Shown one piece after another: positions 17,074 through 26,766 of a stretch of DNA of 64,000 bases (positions are counted from its first letter, which is position 1; every line of letters starts with the position of its first letter). Made by a program: the position numbers and the translations under genes. Location: the NCBI RefSeq assembly GCF_030718935.1, contig NZ_CP132194.1, forward strand, positions 2,418,001 to 2,482,000, in the 5' to 3' direction. The notes beneath the pieces are model-generated. The model was not told the DNA's origin, did not search any database, and saw nothing but the letters and a program-made list of their open reading frames with translations. This DNA is from Psychrobacter sp. M13. GTDB taxonomy: Bacteria; Pseudomonadota; Gammaproteobacteria; Pseudomonadales; Moraxellaceae.

Positions 17074-17103
17074 GGCCTGTCCTCATGCAATGGAGGACAG
17101 GCC
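17074..17103. terminator. Perfect 11-bp hairpin between the cytochrome c and MoxR genes
   Basis: GGCCTGTCCTC and GAGGACAGGCC enclose an 8-base loop. The stem is GC-rich, but neither strand shows a continuous T-run after it (the minus strand reads TTAGTCTTTTA). It may be a weak terminator of the cytochrome c gene or an mRNA-stability hairpin. Confidence 0.45.
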
Positions 17104-17218
17104 GTAGATTGACAATCTTGATAAATAGAATACTACTATTGGTGTTCATATGTCCAATTAGCAAAAATAAAATTGCTAAAACTATAGCTACTATCAATAT
17201 TACTACTAAAAAATACCG

Positions 17219-17785
17219 CTATTGAAAATCTGCTGCCGGCTTATTTTCAGCGCCTGCTGGTATTTCAAGCGCCTCATCACGCAACGGCTTACTTTGCTCA
17301 TCTTTATCCGTTGCTACTGATGGCTTAGATGCATCGGCATCATTAATAGGAAACCCCTCTTCATCGAGAACGGGTACAGGCGCGCGCAAGGTAGATAGAT
17401 AAGCGATGACATCAGCACGCTCGCTGGCATCGGGCATAGGGTCGGCAAGCATTTTTGAGTCGGTTATCACCTTTTCATTATCTTCGATATAAGGGTCAAG
17501 CTTTTCGGCAGTCCATTCCCACCCTGCGGCTTTTAAGCCATCGCTATAGTCAAAGTCAGCCAACTGTGCCGATTTAGCACCATAGATATTCATCAGCTGT
17601 GGACCTTTTTTATTGAGCCCTGGAGTGAGCTGATGGCACTGAGCGCAGGCTTCTTCATAAATTAACTGACCACGTTTAGCGTCACCCGCCTCATAGACAG
17701 GCAATGTAGCCTCTGGACGATAATCAGGCGGCGTACTACGCGAGCAACCATTGAGAGAGACGAAAGCAATAGTGCTTAAACTCAA
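17219..17785 (-). CDS. c-type cytochrome lipoprotein
   Basis: This is a monohaem cytochrome c of class I. CAQCH binds haem near residue 48, and the Met ligand is probably in LADPMPDASERADVIAYL. A lipobox-like LNGC precedes the domain, so it should be an inner- or outer-membrane-anchored periplasmic electron carrier. The C-terminal 60 residues are a polar Lys/Asp/Glu-rich tail. The start is uncertain. TTG 17785 gives a leader with no basic residue. The frame stays open up to a TAA at 17842 and encodes a more convincing leader (K and K before the hydrophobic stretch), but offers no ATG, GTG or TTG. It belongs to the family of diverse small cytochromes of aerobic proteobacteria. The partner is unknown. 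Confidence 0.75.
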   Translation of the reverse strand: MSLSTIAFVSLNGCSRSTPPDYRPEATLPVYEAGDAKRGQLIYEEACAQCHQLTPGLNKKGPQLMNIYGAKSAQLADFDYSDGLKAAGWEWTAEKLDPYIEDNEKVITDSKMLADPMPDASERADVIAYLSTLRAPVPVLDEEGFPINDADASKPSVATDKDEQSKPLRDEALEIPAGAENKPAADFQ

Positions 17786-18010
17786 TATAGTTACTATCTT
17801 CGTAAGAGTAGCAGAGATTTTAGGAATAATTATATCAACTTAAATATTAGAAAATTGTCGTCAAGAGCTACTCAAAAATAGAGTTTTGAAAGTATAATTC
17901 TCAAAAGCACAGTTTTTAAAAGTATGGCTTAAGCAGCATCAAATCGCTTATCAATAGGCTAGCTGTACTTAAAAAATACACTTAGAAACTGTGCTATACC
18001 AGCTTATGCT

Positions 18011-20095
18011 TTAAACCACATTCATGCTATCGCTTGGCTCTTCTAAGTAATAGCCTTGTAGATAGCGTGCGCCTACACTCCAAGCCACTGACATTGTAGC
18101 AGCATCCTCAATAAAAGGCATCAGCACATCAATATCCAGCTCATTCGTTTTTGCAATAAAGGATTTGATAGTTTCTAGATTATCACTATTATCAATACCT
18201 TCTACATAATTGCGTGCCAACCGAGTCATATTTGGTCGCACAAATTCAACAATATCAAAAGATTTGGCAGAAGTACCAAAATTATGAATGCCTAATTGAC
18301 AAGTCGTTTCACTCAATGCGGTAAACTGACTCTTTGCTACGGTTAAATGGTTGGATATGTCTTGCTCATTGAACTGTAAGGTGAGTGCGCCAGGTGCGCC
18401 GCCTACTGCTTTGATTAACTGACTGGCAACGTTCGGCAGTTTTTTATCGACTAAAGAGGCACTAGTCAACTGCACTAATATACGGGCTTGCGGGTGAGTT
18501 TTGCGTAGCTCATTAACTTGCTTACAAGCATTAATCAACACCCAGCGATCTATTTTTTCAAGAAGATTATTATTTTTGGCAACGCCTGCAAACTGATTAA
18601 ATCTCAATATAGTATTGTCAGCATCGGCCAATGGTAGTCGTAAATATACTTCAAAAAAGTCACTACTATCATTACTGATGTCATATATAGGCTGGAAGAG
18701 TAGCTTAAAGCGGTCATGTTCAATGGCGTTGATTAAGGTTTCAGCCAATGCATTATCATCACTACTAGCATGCTCTCTTGGGTCATACAGATGATAAGCG
18801 TTGCCTTGGTTCACCGTCTGAATTCTGACCCGATTGATCGCCTCAAGTGCGCGCTCAAGGAGCACCTGCGTATTAGGAGCGTTTTGTTCGATAATAACTG
18901 CACCGATGCTGGCTGTGGTCGTCGTCGTTCTCTGACCGACTTCTATTAGCATCTCGCTAATGCTGACGCGAATCTTTTCAGCCAAGTCTGTTAGCTGTTG
19001 TAAGTCAGTACTCTCTACTAGCACCGTAAATGAGGTGTCATTGAAGCGGCTGACACAATCGGTAGTCACTAGATCCTCTAAATTTCTAGCCACTTTTTCG
19101 ATCGTAGTATCAATACCTTGCAGCCCTAAGCTACTGCTTATCTTACCAATATTATCAAGCTGAATATATAACAGCCCTGCGTTATGTTGGCCTTGCAAAG
19201 CTTGTTGATACAATAGCTCAAAACGCTCTTCAAACCCACGACGGTTGCTGAGACCTGTCAGACTATCTTGACGCTGCGCTACTGCTAAACGCTGCGCAAT
19301 CTCATTAGCACTATTGTCGTTTTGCTGGATAATAATCTGAGTAACAGGATCTCCATTTAAGGTTGCGGTCGCCAGCTGTAATTTAGCTTGAAAAGTACTG
19401 TCATCAGTACGCCGACTCTCAAAATTAAACTCAACTTGTTTGCGGTTTCCTTTATCGAACTGTCGTAAGAAATGCTTAAAGGCTTTGACGTTGTCTACGC
19501 TGCTAATCAAATCAATAACAGGCATCCCCATAATGTCATCTATAGACTTAAAGCCAAAGAGCCTTAGATAAGAGTCATTAGCAAATATATGAATACCTTG
19601 GTCAATATAAGCGACAGCGCTTTTTGAGTTTTTGATCAAAATATTAGCACGCTGTTCGGCCTCAGAGAGCACATCACGTAGTTTTTTGAACTGTCGGCGG
19701 GTCCTTAAGTTATCATGTTGCAAGAGAATAGCCATGATCACAGGCCCCTCTTTATCTGGCATCAGTGCCTTGATCATCGTACTATCGATAACCGCTGGAA
19801 GACCATCATCGTTGCGACCTGTGTCTGCGGTATCATTACTCATCAGGCAAATCATAGGCAGATCAATGCTACGCTCTTGTACGATACCGACCACATCGGT
19901 GAATATTAAATCATAAGCCTTACCAAAGACCAATACATCCCACTGCTGACGCAAGGTTCTGAGCAACTCTTCTTTATCATCCAAGAAACCCAAATTGACT
20001 TTATCGTAGTAAGCCGATAGCAGCTTTACCAAACGTTCAGCGTAGAGCTGGTCATCGTCTATTACTAATAAGTTTAGAGTAGTGTCAGGGCGCAT
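18011..20095 (-). CDS. fimX: FimX-like c-di-GMP effector, REC-PAS-GGDEF-EAL with degenerate catalytic motifs
   Basis: The protein has 694 residues, the length and order of Pseudomonas FimX: a receiver-like domain (1-125), PAS (about 155-265), GGDEF (275-435) and EAL (450-690). The GGDEF motif reads FNDTSF (351-356) and the EAL motif reads EVY (482-484). It should therefore neither make nor break c-di-GMP. FQPIYDI is kept in the EAL domain, consistent with ligand binding as in FimX, a regulator of type IV pilus assembly and twitching. An uncharacterised gene on the same strand lies upstream (126 bases). The FimX name is by architecture and neighbourhood. Confidence 0.7.
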   Translation of the reverse strand: MRPDTTLNLLVIDDDQLYAERLVKLLSAYYDKVNLGFLDDKEELLRTLRQQWDVLVFGKAYDLIFTDVVGIVQERSIDLPMICLMSNDTADTGRNDDGLPAVIDSTMIKALMPDKEGPVIMAILLQHDNLRTRRQFKKLRDVLSEAEQRANILIKNSKSAVAYIDQGIHIFANDSYLRLFGFKSIDDIMGMPVIDLISSVDNVKAFKHFLRQFDKGNRKQVEFNFESRRTDDSTFQAKLQLATATLNGDPVTQIIIQQNDNSANEIAQRLAVAQRQDSLTGLSNRRGFEERFELLYQQALQGQHNAGLLYIQLDNIGKISSSLGLQGIDTTIEKVARNLEDLVTTDCVSRFNDTSFTVLVESTDLQQLTDLAEKIRVSISEMLIEVGQRTTTTTASIGAVIIEQNAPNTQVLLERALEAINRVRIQTVNQGNAYHLYDPREHASSDDNALAETLINAIEHDRFKLLFQPIYDISNDSSDFFEVYLRLPLADADNTILRFNQFAGVAKNNNLLEKIDRWVLINACKQVNELRKTHPQARILVQLTSASLVDKKLPNVASQLIKAVGGAPGALTLQFNEQDISNHLTVAKSQFTALSETTCQLGIHNFGTSAKSFDIVEFVRPNMTRLARNYVEGIDNSDNLETIKSFIAKTNELDIDVLMPFIEDAATMSVAWSVGARYLQGYYLEEPSDSMNVV

Positions 20096-20221
20096 AATAT
20101 GCCTTTTTTACATTAGTTTTAATTATCTAACTGCTACTTTTGTCACAATCAGAGTCAAGGTATCGGATAGCTTTTTTTATCACACTCAAACACTAACACC
20201 CAAATGCTACTAAAAATTGAG

Positions 20222-21904
20222 CTATAACATGACAAATTCGTACTGGCTAAACTCTTCGGTACTGAGCAGACAGCGCTGCAGACGCACTGATTGCTGTTCA
20301 TCATTCATACGAACTATGACTCGATCTTGCTCTTGAAAGTGATAAGCAGGCACTAATAAGCTGTTGCCTGTTTGCAAATCATTGTCATCCGCTACAATAA
20401 AGCCTGATACAAACCTTAAATTCTTACTTTTAGGGTTTGCCAAGCGTAGTCCACAAGGATTGAGCTGGTGCCCGAGCACCTGCCACTCCATCTCAGTCAT
20501 CACCTCATCTCTTATTAACCAACGGGCAACACCGATAGACCATTTAAGCTTAGTTTCAACCTTTGGTCGGCAGAGCAAAAACAAGCTCATAATTTGTAAT
20601 GAATAGCGCTCATCTTTGTTATTTGCTATCTGTTTGGATAGCTGTAGTAATCGATATTGTGACATGACATCGGTACTATCAAAGGTTTCAACGCTAATGC
20701 CTGTGACGCTATTAGCTTTAGCAGCTGCTTTTGGTAAATACTTAGCAGGTAGATCTTGTTGACCTATGATATCGAGTAAATCTCGCTGTTTTGCCACGTG
20801 ATAGTGAATATTATTAAAGCCTGTGAGAATAGTCGCTTGCTGCTTGGGACTAATTTTGGACGGCATCGTATTTTTGCGCTCGATATAACGGTAATTAATA
20901 GTCAATAAAACATTATTAGTTAGGCGGTATTCAATAGCGTCATTATCACTGTGTTTCAGATCAGCTATACGTAGATTCAAATAATCCGCTAATGGCTCTA
21001 AATCAAGGAATAAGCAAGCATGCTGCCCATCAAAAGGATCAATAGTAGAGCTGGCGGTCAAATAATTAGGAGGCCTGTCGCTATTGAGATCTACGAACAC
21101 GCGAGTATTGGTTTTTGGTCCTATACTGGTGTCAATATATTCTGCCCAATCAGGGAGCAGGCGCTGAACCAATAAGATACTGGATCGACGCATAGCGCGT
21201 GCATTTAGTAGGCTGTGCAGACACATCTGCTTATAAAGCTGATGGATACTTTTGGCCTGCCGCGTCACCACTTTGTTGCTCAAGTCAATATAGGCTATTT
21301 CGTAATGATGCGACTGACCAAAAAGCTTATTCATCTGTGACCAAATATGCTGGGGTGGCTCTTGCGACAAATAGGCGGTCTCAAACAATAACTTTTGATA
21401 AGCAACTAATGACGAATAAACCGCTTGAGCTAATAGTAAAGGTGGCGCTTTACTCGTTGGCAAAAGCCTGCGCCAGCTACCATCCATCTGACTAAAGTGT
21501 TGAAAATCCAACGCTTGGCCTTCGCGTTCAACAATGCCGTCGTAGACCAAAACCGTCAAATAATATAGAGACTTAACTTGCTCAAAATAGCTTATCTGCT
21601 CGTGATTAAGTGCGCCCATCTCATATATATAGTGCTTACGTAGTGAGGTAATCAGACGATCGGTAGCACTGCTCATTATACTCATAAGCTCTAAGCACAG
21701 CTTGTCATTCAAACCTGGTAAAGTAAGCTCTGTTAGTATGCTCTCAATCTGCCGAGCTTGTACTTTTTCGCTCTGAGCAGGCAAGCTTGCAGTCCATTGT
21801 AATAGCTGCTGCTGTTGCTGTTGCCCCTCTAGATATCTAAAACCATCTTGTGGTAAAGGCTCTTTATTAGCTAGGTGCTTTTGGAAGGTCGATAGAGTTA
21901 TCAC
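20222..21904 (-). CDS. Uncharacterised large protein encoded with the FimX-like regulator
   Basis: This soluble, mostly helical protein has about 560 residues, a QQQQQQ run near the N-terminus and Leu-rich segments. The last 90 residues are beta-rich (QVLGHQLNPCGLRLANPKSK, then FVSGFIVADDNDLQTGNSLLVPAY) and look like a small barrel. FimX genes in other gammaproteobacteria (for example PA4958 next to P. aeruginosa fimX) also have a large partner of this kind, linked to c-di-GMP signalling. No PilZ RxxxR motif is evident to me. The start is GTG 21904, because AGGAG stands five bases upstream. A TTG at 21922 would lie before that site. It is probably co-transcribed with the FimX-like gene. Confidence 0.65.
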   Translation of the reverse strand: MITLSTFQKHLANKEPLPQDGFRYLEGQQQQQQLLQWTASLPAQSEKVQARQIESILTELTLPGLNDKLCLELMSIMSSATDRLITSLRKHYIYEMGALNHEQISYFEQVKSLYYLTVLVYDGIVEREGQALDFQHFSQMDGSWRRLLPTSKAPPLLLAQAVYSSLVAYQKLLFETAYLSQEPPQHIWSQMNKLFGQSHHYEIAYIDLSNKVVTRQAKSIHQLYKQMCLHSLLNARAMRRSSILLVQRLLPDWAEYIDTSIGPKTNTRVFVDLNSDRPPNYLTASSTIDPFDGQHACLFLDLEPLADYLNLRIADLKHSDNDAIEYRLTNNVLLTINYRYIERKNTMPSKISPKQQATILTGFNNIHYHVAKQRDLLDIIGQQDLPAKYLPKAAAKANSVTGISVETFDSTDVMSQYRLLQLSKQIANNKDERYSLQIMSLFLLCRPKVETKLKWSIGVARWLIRDEVMTEMEWQVLGHQLNPCGLRLANPKSKNLRFVSGFIVADDNDLQTGNSLLVPAYHFQEQDRVIVRMNDEQQSVRLQRCLLSTEEFSQYEFVML

Positions 21905-22055
21905 AAGGGCTCCTAAATGCAAATATATTATGACGGCTGTAAACAGTTATTGACTTAGCTATCGTTACTTCAAAAAAGCTTGCGCCAATATAACACAACT
22001 AGTGTTTGATATTAATAGATCGTTATAGAGGATCTAGGTGGTTATAGTGAGATAT

Positions 22056-23063
22056 TTAAGAGACTTTGTAAATGTCAATCGGCACCTTAAACGGTCTACT
22101 CGTCAGCTCTCTGACTAACTTGGGGACCAAATAGCCAGGTAATTGCTTTAACAATGCCCAATATAGCTCAATCGCCAACTGTTCGCTCAAATCAAAATGT
22201 GCGCCGCCATCTACTTTATCAAGTACATGCAGATAATAAGGCAGCACGCCTGCACTGAATAAACGCTGACTAAGCGCAACTTGCAGCTCAACACTATCAT
22301 TGATATCTTTTAACAATACCGTCTGATTGAGCATGGTGATACCTGCATTATTAGCCCGTTGCAGCGCTTGAGCCGTCAAGGTATCAATCTCATTGGCATG
22401 ATTACAGTGCACGACCATAACGATGCGACAGCGACTTTGCGCCAATCTATCTAATAATTCGTTATCCAAACGCTCAGGTATCACAATAGGCAATCGGGTA
22501 TGCAACCTAATAGTGGTAAGCTGCGGGATAGCCTCAAGCGCATCAAGCCATGCAAATAGACGCCTGTTGGAGACGCTTAGCGGATCGCCACCACTTAAGA
22601 TAACCTCATCAATCTCGGGATGAGTGCTAATATAAGCTTTAGTTGCAACTTGTGTGCCAGAATTTGGCATATTTGCATTATAGTCAAAATGTTGACGAAA
22701 ACAATAGCGACAATGGATAGCGCAGGCACCTGTTATCGTTAATAGTACGCGCGACTGATACTTGTGTAATAACCCACGGCTTGGGTTATGATCACTCTCA
22801 CCTAGTGGATCAGTAACGTAGCCCGTCACTGCTTGTTGCTCACGCTGGTCTGGTAGTACTTGTTTAAGCAGGGGATCATTGGCATCGCCAACGCTCATTT
22901 TGGCAACAAATGCACGAGGGACACGCAGTTTGAAATGAGTCGGCACATATACTTGCGCGCGCAGCGACTCAAGCTGCAATATAGCCAATAGCTCATCAAT
23001 TGAGCTTACCGCCTCGGATAATTGTGTTTGCCAGTTTTTTTGTGTGATTAAATGGTTTATCAT
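22056..23063 (-). CDS. epmB: EF-P beta-lysylation protein EpmB (radical SAM lysine 2,3-aminomutase)
   Basis: The 335-residue radical SAM enzyme converts alpha-lysine to (R)-beta-lysine for attachment to elongation factor P. The cluster motif is CAIHCRYC (Cys114, 118, 121), followed by RQHFDYNAN. GGDPLSVSN is the glycine-rich SAM contact, and LPYYLHVLDKVDGGAHFD includes the PLP lysine region in the C-terminal third. The length is normal. It is transcribed divergently from efp, its substrate's gene, with 129 bases between the starts. The ligase EpmA is not in this window. Confidence 0.93.
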   Translation of the reverse strand: MINHLITQKNWQTQLSEAVSSIDELLAILQLESLRAQVYVPTHFKLRVPRAFVAKMSVGDANDPLLKQVLPDQREQQAVTGYVTDPLGESDHNPSRGLLHKYQSRVLLTITGACAIHCRYCFRQHFDYNANMPNSGTQVATKAYISTHPEIDEVILSGGDPLSVSNRRLFAWLDALEAIPQLTTIRLHTRLPIVIPERLDNELLDRLAQSRCRIVMVVHCNHANEIDTLTAQALQRANNAGITMLNQTVLLKDINDSVELQVALSQRLFSAGVLPYYLHVLDKVDGGAHFDLSEQLAIELYWALLKQLPGYLVPKLVRELTSRPFKVPIDIYKVS

Positions 23064-23192
23064 AACACTCTAGTATGTCTGCTTAAAAATCAACATTATA
23101 CGTAATCTCAGCTTACTATCAAAACATACCTGTCAAACTGCTCAGGCCTTATATTAGAAACAATTGTTAAAAACAATCATTAGGAGTATTTT

Positions 23193-23765
23193 GTGGCAAG
23201 TTTTTCTACCAATGAATTTAAAGCCGGTCTAAAAGTCATGCTCGATGGCAACCCTTGTGCCATTACGGAAAACGAGTTTGTCAAACCTGGTAAAGGCCAA
23301 GCCTTTAATCGCGTTAAGCTACGTAACTTACGTAGTGGTAAAATGTTAGAGCAGACCTTCAAGTCAGGTGATAGCTTGGAGGCCGCTGATGTCATCGATA
23401 CTGAAATGAACTATCTGTATAACGATGGTGAATTTTGGCACTTTATGCATCCTGAGAGCTTTGAGCAATTACAAGCAGATAAGACTGCGATGGGCGACTC
23501 AACACAATGGTTAAAAGAGAACGGTAACGATCTGTGCACTATTACCTTATTTAATGGCGTCCCTTTATCTATCACTCCGCCAAACTTTGTTGAATTGACC
23601 ATCACCGAAACAGATCCTGGTGTTCGCGGTGATACTTCAGGCGGCGGCGGTAAGCCTGCTATCTTAGAGACTGGTGCGGTAGTACGAGTCCCTTTATTTG
23701 TCCAGCAAGGCGAAGTCGTCCGTGTTGATACGCGTACCAGCGACTATCAAACTCGTGTCAGTTGA
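23193..23765 (+). CDS. efp: Translation elongation factor P
   Basis: This 190-residue EF-P has a KOW-like N-domain and two OB domains. The modification loop is PGKGQAF with Lys34 in the expected place, matching the EpmA/EpmB-type beta-lysylation. EF-P relieves ribosome stalling at polyproline. The start codon is GTG, with TAGGAG eight bases upstream. A bidirectional 24-bp stem terminator closes the gene. Confidence 0.97.
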   Translation: MASFSTNEFKAGLKVMLDGNPCAITENEFVKPGKGQAFNRVKLRNLRSGKMLEQTFKSGDSLEAADVIDTEMNYLYNDGEFWHFMHPESFEQLQADKTAMGDSTQWLKENGNDLCTITLFNGVPLSITPPNFVELTITETDPGVRGDTSGGGGKPAILETGAVVRVPLFVQQGEVVRVDTRTSDYQTRVS

Positions 23766-23842
23766 TATGACTGTCAGTTAATATAATAGTGCTTCAACAG
23801 ACCCTAGTTACCAAAATTTAAAATGACTACAGTGTTCTAAGC

Positions 23843-23894
23843 AGTAATGAAAAAGGCGCATCGATTCTCTAATCGATGCGCCTTTTTCATTACT
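23843..23894. terminator. Bidirectional terminator, perfect 24-bp stem
   Basis: AGTAATGAAAAAGGCGCATC continuing GATT (23843-23866), then loop CTCT and its exact inverse (23871-23894). The A and T runs inside the stem serve both strands, ending efp (+) and the hybrid kinase gene (-), which converge here. Confidence 0.9.
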
Positions 23895-23968
23895 TATAAT
23901 ACCGAACTATAGCTCATCTAAGGTATCGTCCATTTGATATTGAATGACAGCTAATACCATTAAAATAA

Positions 23969-25810
23969 TTATGATCTTTTTCTCAATGCCTGTCTATGCA
24001 TCAGCCAATACTGAACCAAAGCGTTGAGCTGATCCTTCTTAAAAGGTTTGGTACAATAATCTTGCATACCTACTTGTAAGTACTTTTTGCGCTCACCGTC
24101 CATTGCATTGGCAGTGAGGGCGATAATTGGAGGCAAGGTATCCGCATCATATAGCTCACGTAGTCTGAGGGTCGCTTGTACCCCATCCATAATCGGCATA
24201 AAGTGATCCATCAATATAATTTCATAGTGCTGTGGGTCAGCGGCAAAGGTTTCAAGCGCTTGCTGACCATCCGTGACATGGGTAACGGTATGACCGCTAT
24301 CAACAAGGGCCTTTTTGGCTATTAGTGCATTAACATTATCATCCTCAACGAGTAGAATATGTCCAACCAGCTCTGAGACTGACTTGAGCATACCACCATT
24401 TGACTGCTGCCATGCGTTGTACTCTTGCTGCTCAAGGGTCGGTAATGGCAGTAAGACCTGAAAGGTAGTCCCTATCCCAAACTCACTACTGACCGAGATA
24501 TGACCGCCCATCAGATTCACTAAAGATTTGCATATTGACAAGCCTAAACCTGTACCACCATAGAGCCGATGGGTCGATTTATCCGCTTGATTATAAGCAT
24601 CAAATATGACACCCAATGACTTAGGCTTGATACCGACTCCATTATCAATCACCTCAATACATAATGTCATCTCTTTGGAATCTACGCTATAGTCGCCAGC
24701 AGCATCAGCGCTTTGCTCAACTGTTTTCATCTCACCAAAATTGTAATGAGTCATTAATTTTGCAGGATTCTGGGTGCTCGTTTTATCTTTGTTAATACGG
24801 GTACTATGAGCGGGTATCTGACCATGAGCTAGTCTGGCATGCGTGACATTGATACTAATGCGCCCGCCCCTGCGTGTGAACTTGACTGCATTACTGACCA
24901 AATTTGCCAAAATTTGCCTGAGACGTACGGGGTCTCCGAGCATGTAAGGCGATAGCTCTTCGGTATAATGGAAATCCAGCGTTAAACCACACTGACGGGC
25001 TTTCATGGCGAATAAATTAATAACATCATGACACACTGTCGCCAAATTTATAGGTACTGCTTCAATAGTCATTTTGCCTGATTCGACTTTTGATAAATCC
25101 AAAATACCATTGATTACCGACAATAAGTGCTCAGTGGATATGTCTATATTATCCACGTAGCTTTTTTGCTCATCATTGAGTTTAGTATCATTGAGCATCT
25201 CAACCATGCCTATGATGCCATTCATAGGAGTGCGAATCTCATGACTCATATTAGACAAAAAATCTGACTTCATTTGATTGTCTTGTTTGGCTTGATGCTG
25301 CTTTTTTTGCAGACGTAAAGTGTCTGCTACTATCTCTGCAAATTGTGCTAATTGCTCGGCTTTTTTATCATCAAAATCGAAATTGGGTTCAGTGTCAATG
25401 ACACATAACGAGCCTAAACGATACGTGGTATTACCATCACGTATGATAATTGGTGCGCCGGCATAAAAGCGAAAGAAAGGCGCCTCTGTCACTAACGGGT
25501 TGCTTGCAAAGCGCTCATCTGCGGTTAGATCAGGGACAATAAACACTTTGTCAGATAACACCGTATAGTTGCAAATAGCCACTTCACGAGTTGTCGTACA
25601 GACACTCCCTAAGCCATGGACAGCTCTTAAGTATTGCGTGTCTTCATCCATAAAGGTAATGGTAACTATTGGAAAGTCAAAAAATAGTTTTACCAAATCA
25701 GTGAGCCTTGCAAAAGCAGGCTCATGGTCATTATTGAGCACTTCATATTCGTGCAATTTTGCAATGCGGTATTTTTCATCTACTGCTGATGGGTACTGTA
25801 AAGTAGACAA
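23969..25810 (-). CDS. Hybrid sensor histidine kinase, GAF-HisKA-HATPase-REC
   Basis: This cytoplasmic hybrid kinase has about 613 residues. The N-terminal GAF domain (about 25-180) holds [20 protein letters not shown]. It is followed by a HisKA domain with [10 protein letters not shown], an HATPase with DNGVGIKP and GTGLGLSI, and a C-terminal receiver with the phospho-acceptor in [13 protein letters not shown]. There are no membrane helices, so the signal is sensed in the cytoplasm. TTG 25810 is preferred as start, since GGGAG lies 7 bases before it. The earlier TTG at 25825 overlaps that site. No separate response regulator is adjacent. Confidence 0.85.
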   Translation of the reverse strand: MSTLQYPSAVDEKYRIAKLHEYEVLNNDHEPAFARLTDLVKLFFDFPIVTITFMDEDTQYLRAVHGLGSVCTTTREVAICNYTVLSDKVFIVPDLTADERFASNPLVTEAPFFRFYAGAPIIIRDGNTTYRLGSLCVIDTEPNFDFDDKKAEQLAQFAEIVADTLRLQKKQHQAKQDNQMKSDFLSNMSHEIRTPMNGIIGMVEMLNDTKLNDEQKSYVDNIDISTEHLLSVINGILDLSKVESGKMTIEAVPINLATVCHDVINLFAMKARQCGLTLDFHYTEELSPYMLGDPVRLRQILANLVSNAVKFTRRGGRISINVTHARLAHGQIPAHSTRINKDKTSTQNPAKLMTHYNFGEMKTVEQSADAAGDYSVDSKEMTLCIEVIDNGVGIKPKSLGVIFDAYNQADKSTHRLYGGTGLGLSICKSLVNLMGGHISVSSEFGIGTTFQVLLPLPTLEQQEYNAWQQSNGGMLKSVSELVGHILLVEDDNVNALIAKKALVDSGHTVTHVTDGQQALETFAADPQHYEIILMDHFMPIMDGVQATLRLRELYDADTLPPIIALTANAMDGERKKYLQVGMQDYCTKPFKKDQLNALVQYWLMHRQALRKRS

Positions 25811-25864
25811 AACTATCTCCCTCAATTAGTGTAATAACGACCCTGTCAGTGCCACGGTCGAATG

Positions 25865-25917
25865 TTCAAAAGACCATAACTCAATTTAATGAATAAATTG
25901 AGTTATGGTCTTTTGAA
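25865..25917. terminator. 24-bp perfect hairpin overlapping the 3' end of tcdA
   Basis: TTCAAAAGACCATAACTCAA continuing TTTA (25865-25888), loop ATGAA, exact inverse 25894-25917. The last dozen codons and the stop of tcdA (25881) lie within it. It ends in CTTTTGAA on both strands and probably terminates tcdA transcription. Confidence 0.75.
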
Positions 25918-26729
25918 AACTTAGTTAACATATCTAGTGCTTCACTAACCATAATCATCGCCACAACTGAGGTGACTGTAACTGCTGAGCCGTAACCGCC
26001 ACAATGTAAGCCACCCGCTTGACCCGCTTTATTGACCTTTGGCGGCTGAGTTGAGTAAACACATTTAATACCGAACTTCTCTTTTAGTGCTTTATTGATG
26101 CCTTTTTCAAAACGCAGCTTATAGCGCAGTCTTGCCAGCAAAGGATCCTGATAACATTCTTTTAGATCACTCACTGTAATCTGTCGTGGATCTGTTTTGC
26201 CACCCGCTCCGCCTGCACAGATAAGCTTGAGCTTATTGAAGCGGCAGTGCAATGCGATAGCCAGCTTAGCACTCATATCGTCAACACAGTCCAAAACGAT
26301 AATAGCTTGTCCCTCAAGCGCTGCTTGTTTAGCAGTATAGCGACTGGGTAGTAGATCCGCCACATTTTCAGGAGTCAAAAAGTCATCTATTAGTTCGAGC
26401 TGTATTTTTGGGTTAATCTCATGCATTCGCTGACCCATAGCCGAAATTTTGCTTTGACCAAAACTGCTATCAAGCGCGGGCAGTTGTCTATTGACGTTAG
26501 AGGCGACTAGCACATCCATATCCATCAGCGTCACCTGACCTACCGCGGTACGCGCGAGCGCTTCAGCTACCCAAGAGCCAACACCGCCAACGCCAATCAC
26601 ATAGATATGAGCAGAGGCAAAAGCATCAAAAGCACTATCACCATATAAGGTTTGTGTGCCTTTAAAGCGGCGCTGATACTGCTGGGTATCCTCATCGATC
26701 GTTATTTTTGGAGACTGATTTTGACTCAT
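25881..26729 (-). CDS. tcdA: tRNA threonylcarbamoyladenosine dehydratase TcdA
   Basis: This 282-residue E1-like (ThiF/MoeB fold) enzyme uses ATP to cyclise t6A37 to ct6A in tRNA. The nucleotide-binding motif is GVGGVGSWVAEALAR. DMDVLVASNVNRQLPAL and DCVDDMSAKL follow in the usual places, and GGLHCGGYGSAV is near the C-terminus. The first helix region RFKGTQTLYGDSAFDAF is as expected. The C-terminal codons also encode a 24-bp terminator stem, so the final residues are set partly by RNA structure. It lies downstream of a TatD-like gene on the same strand, with 37 bases between. Confidence 0.92.
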   Translation of the reverse strand: MSQNQSPKITIDEDTQQYQRRFKGTQTLYGDSAFDAFASAHIYVIGVGGVGSWVAEALARTAVGQVTLMDMDVLVASNVNRQLPALDSSFGQSKISAMGQRMHEINPKIQLELIDDFLTPENVADLLPSRYTAKQAALEGQAIIVLDCVDDMSAKLAIALHCRFNKLKLICAGGAGGKTDPRQITVSDLKECYQDPLLARLRYKLRFEKGINKALKEKFGIKCVYSTQPPKVNKAGQAGGLHCGGYGSAVTVTSVVAMIMVSEALDMLTKFSKDHNSIYSLN

Positions 26730-26766
26730 AATAAATGCATGTCTTGTTGATTAATAAAATATAGTG

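Noticed and set aside
21810..21830. Poly-glutamine codon run in the FimX partner gene
   Set aside because: A short run of CAG/CAA codons is common in soluble proteins of this group and needs no repeat annotation.
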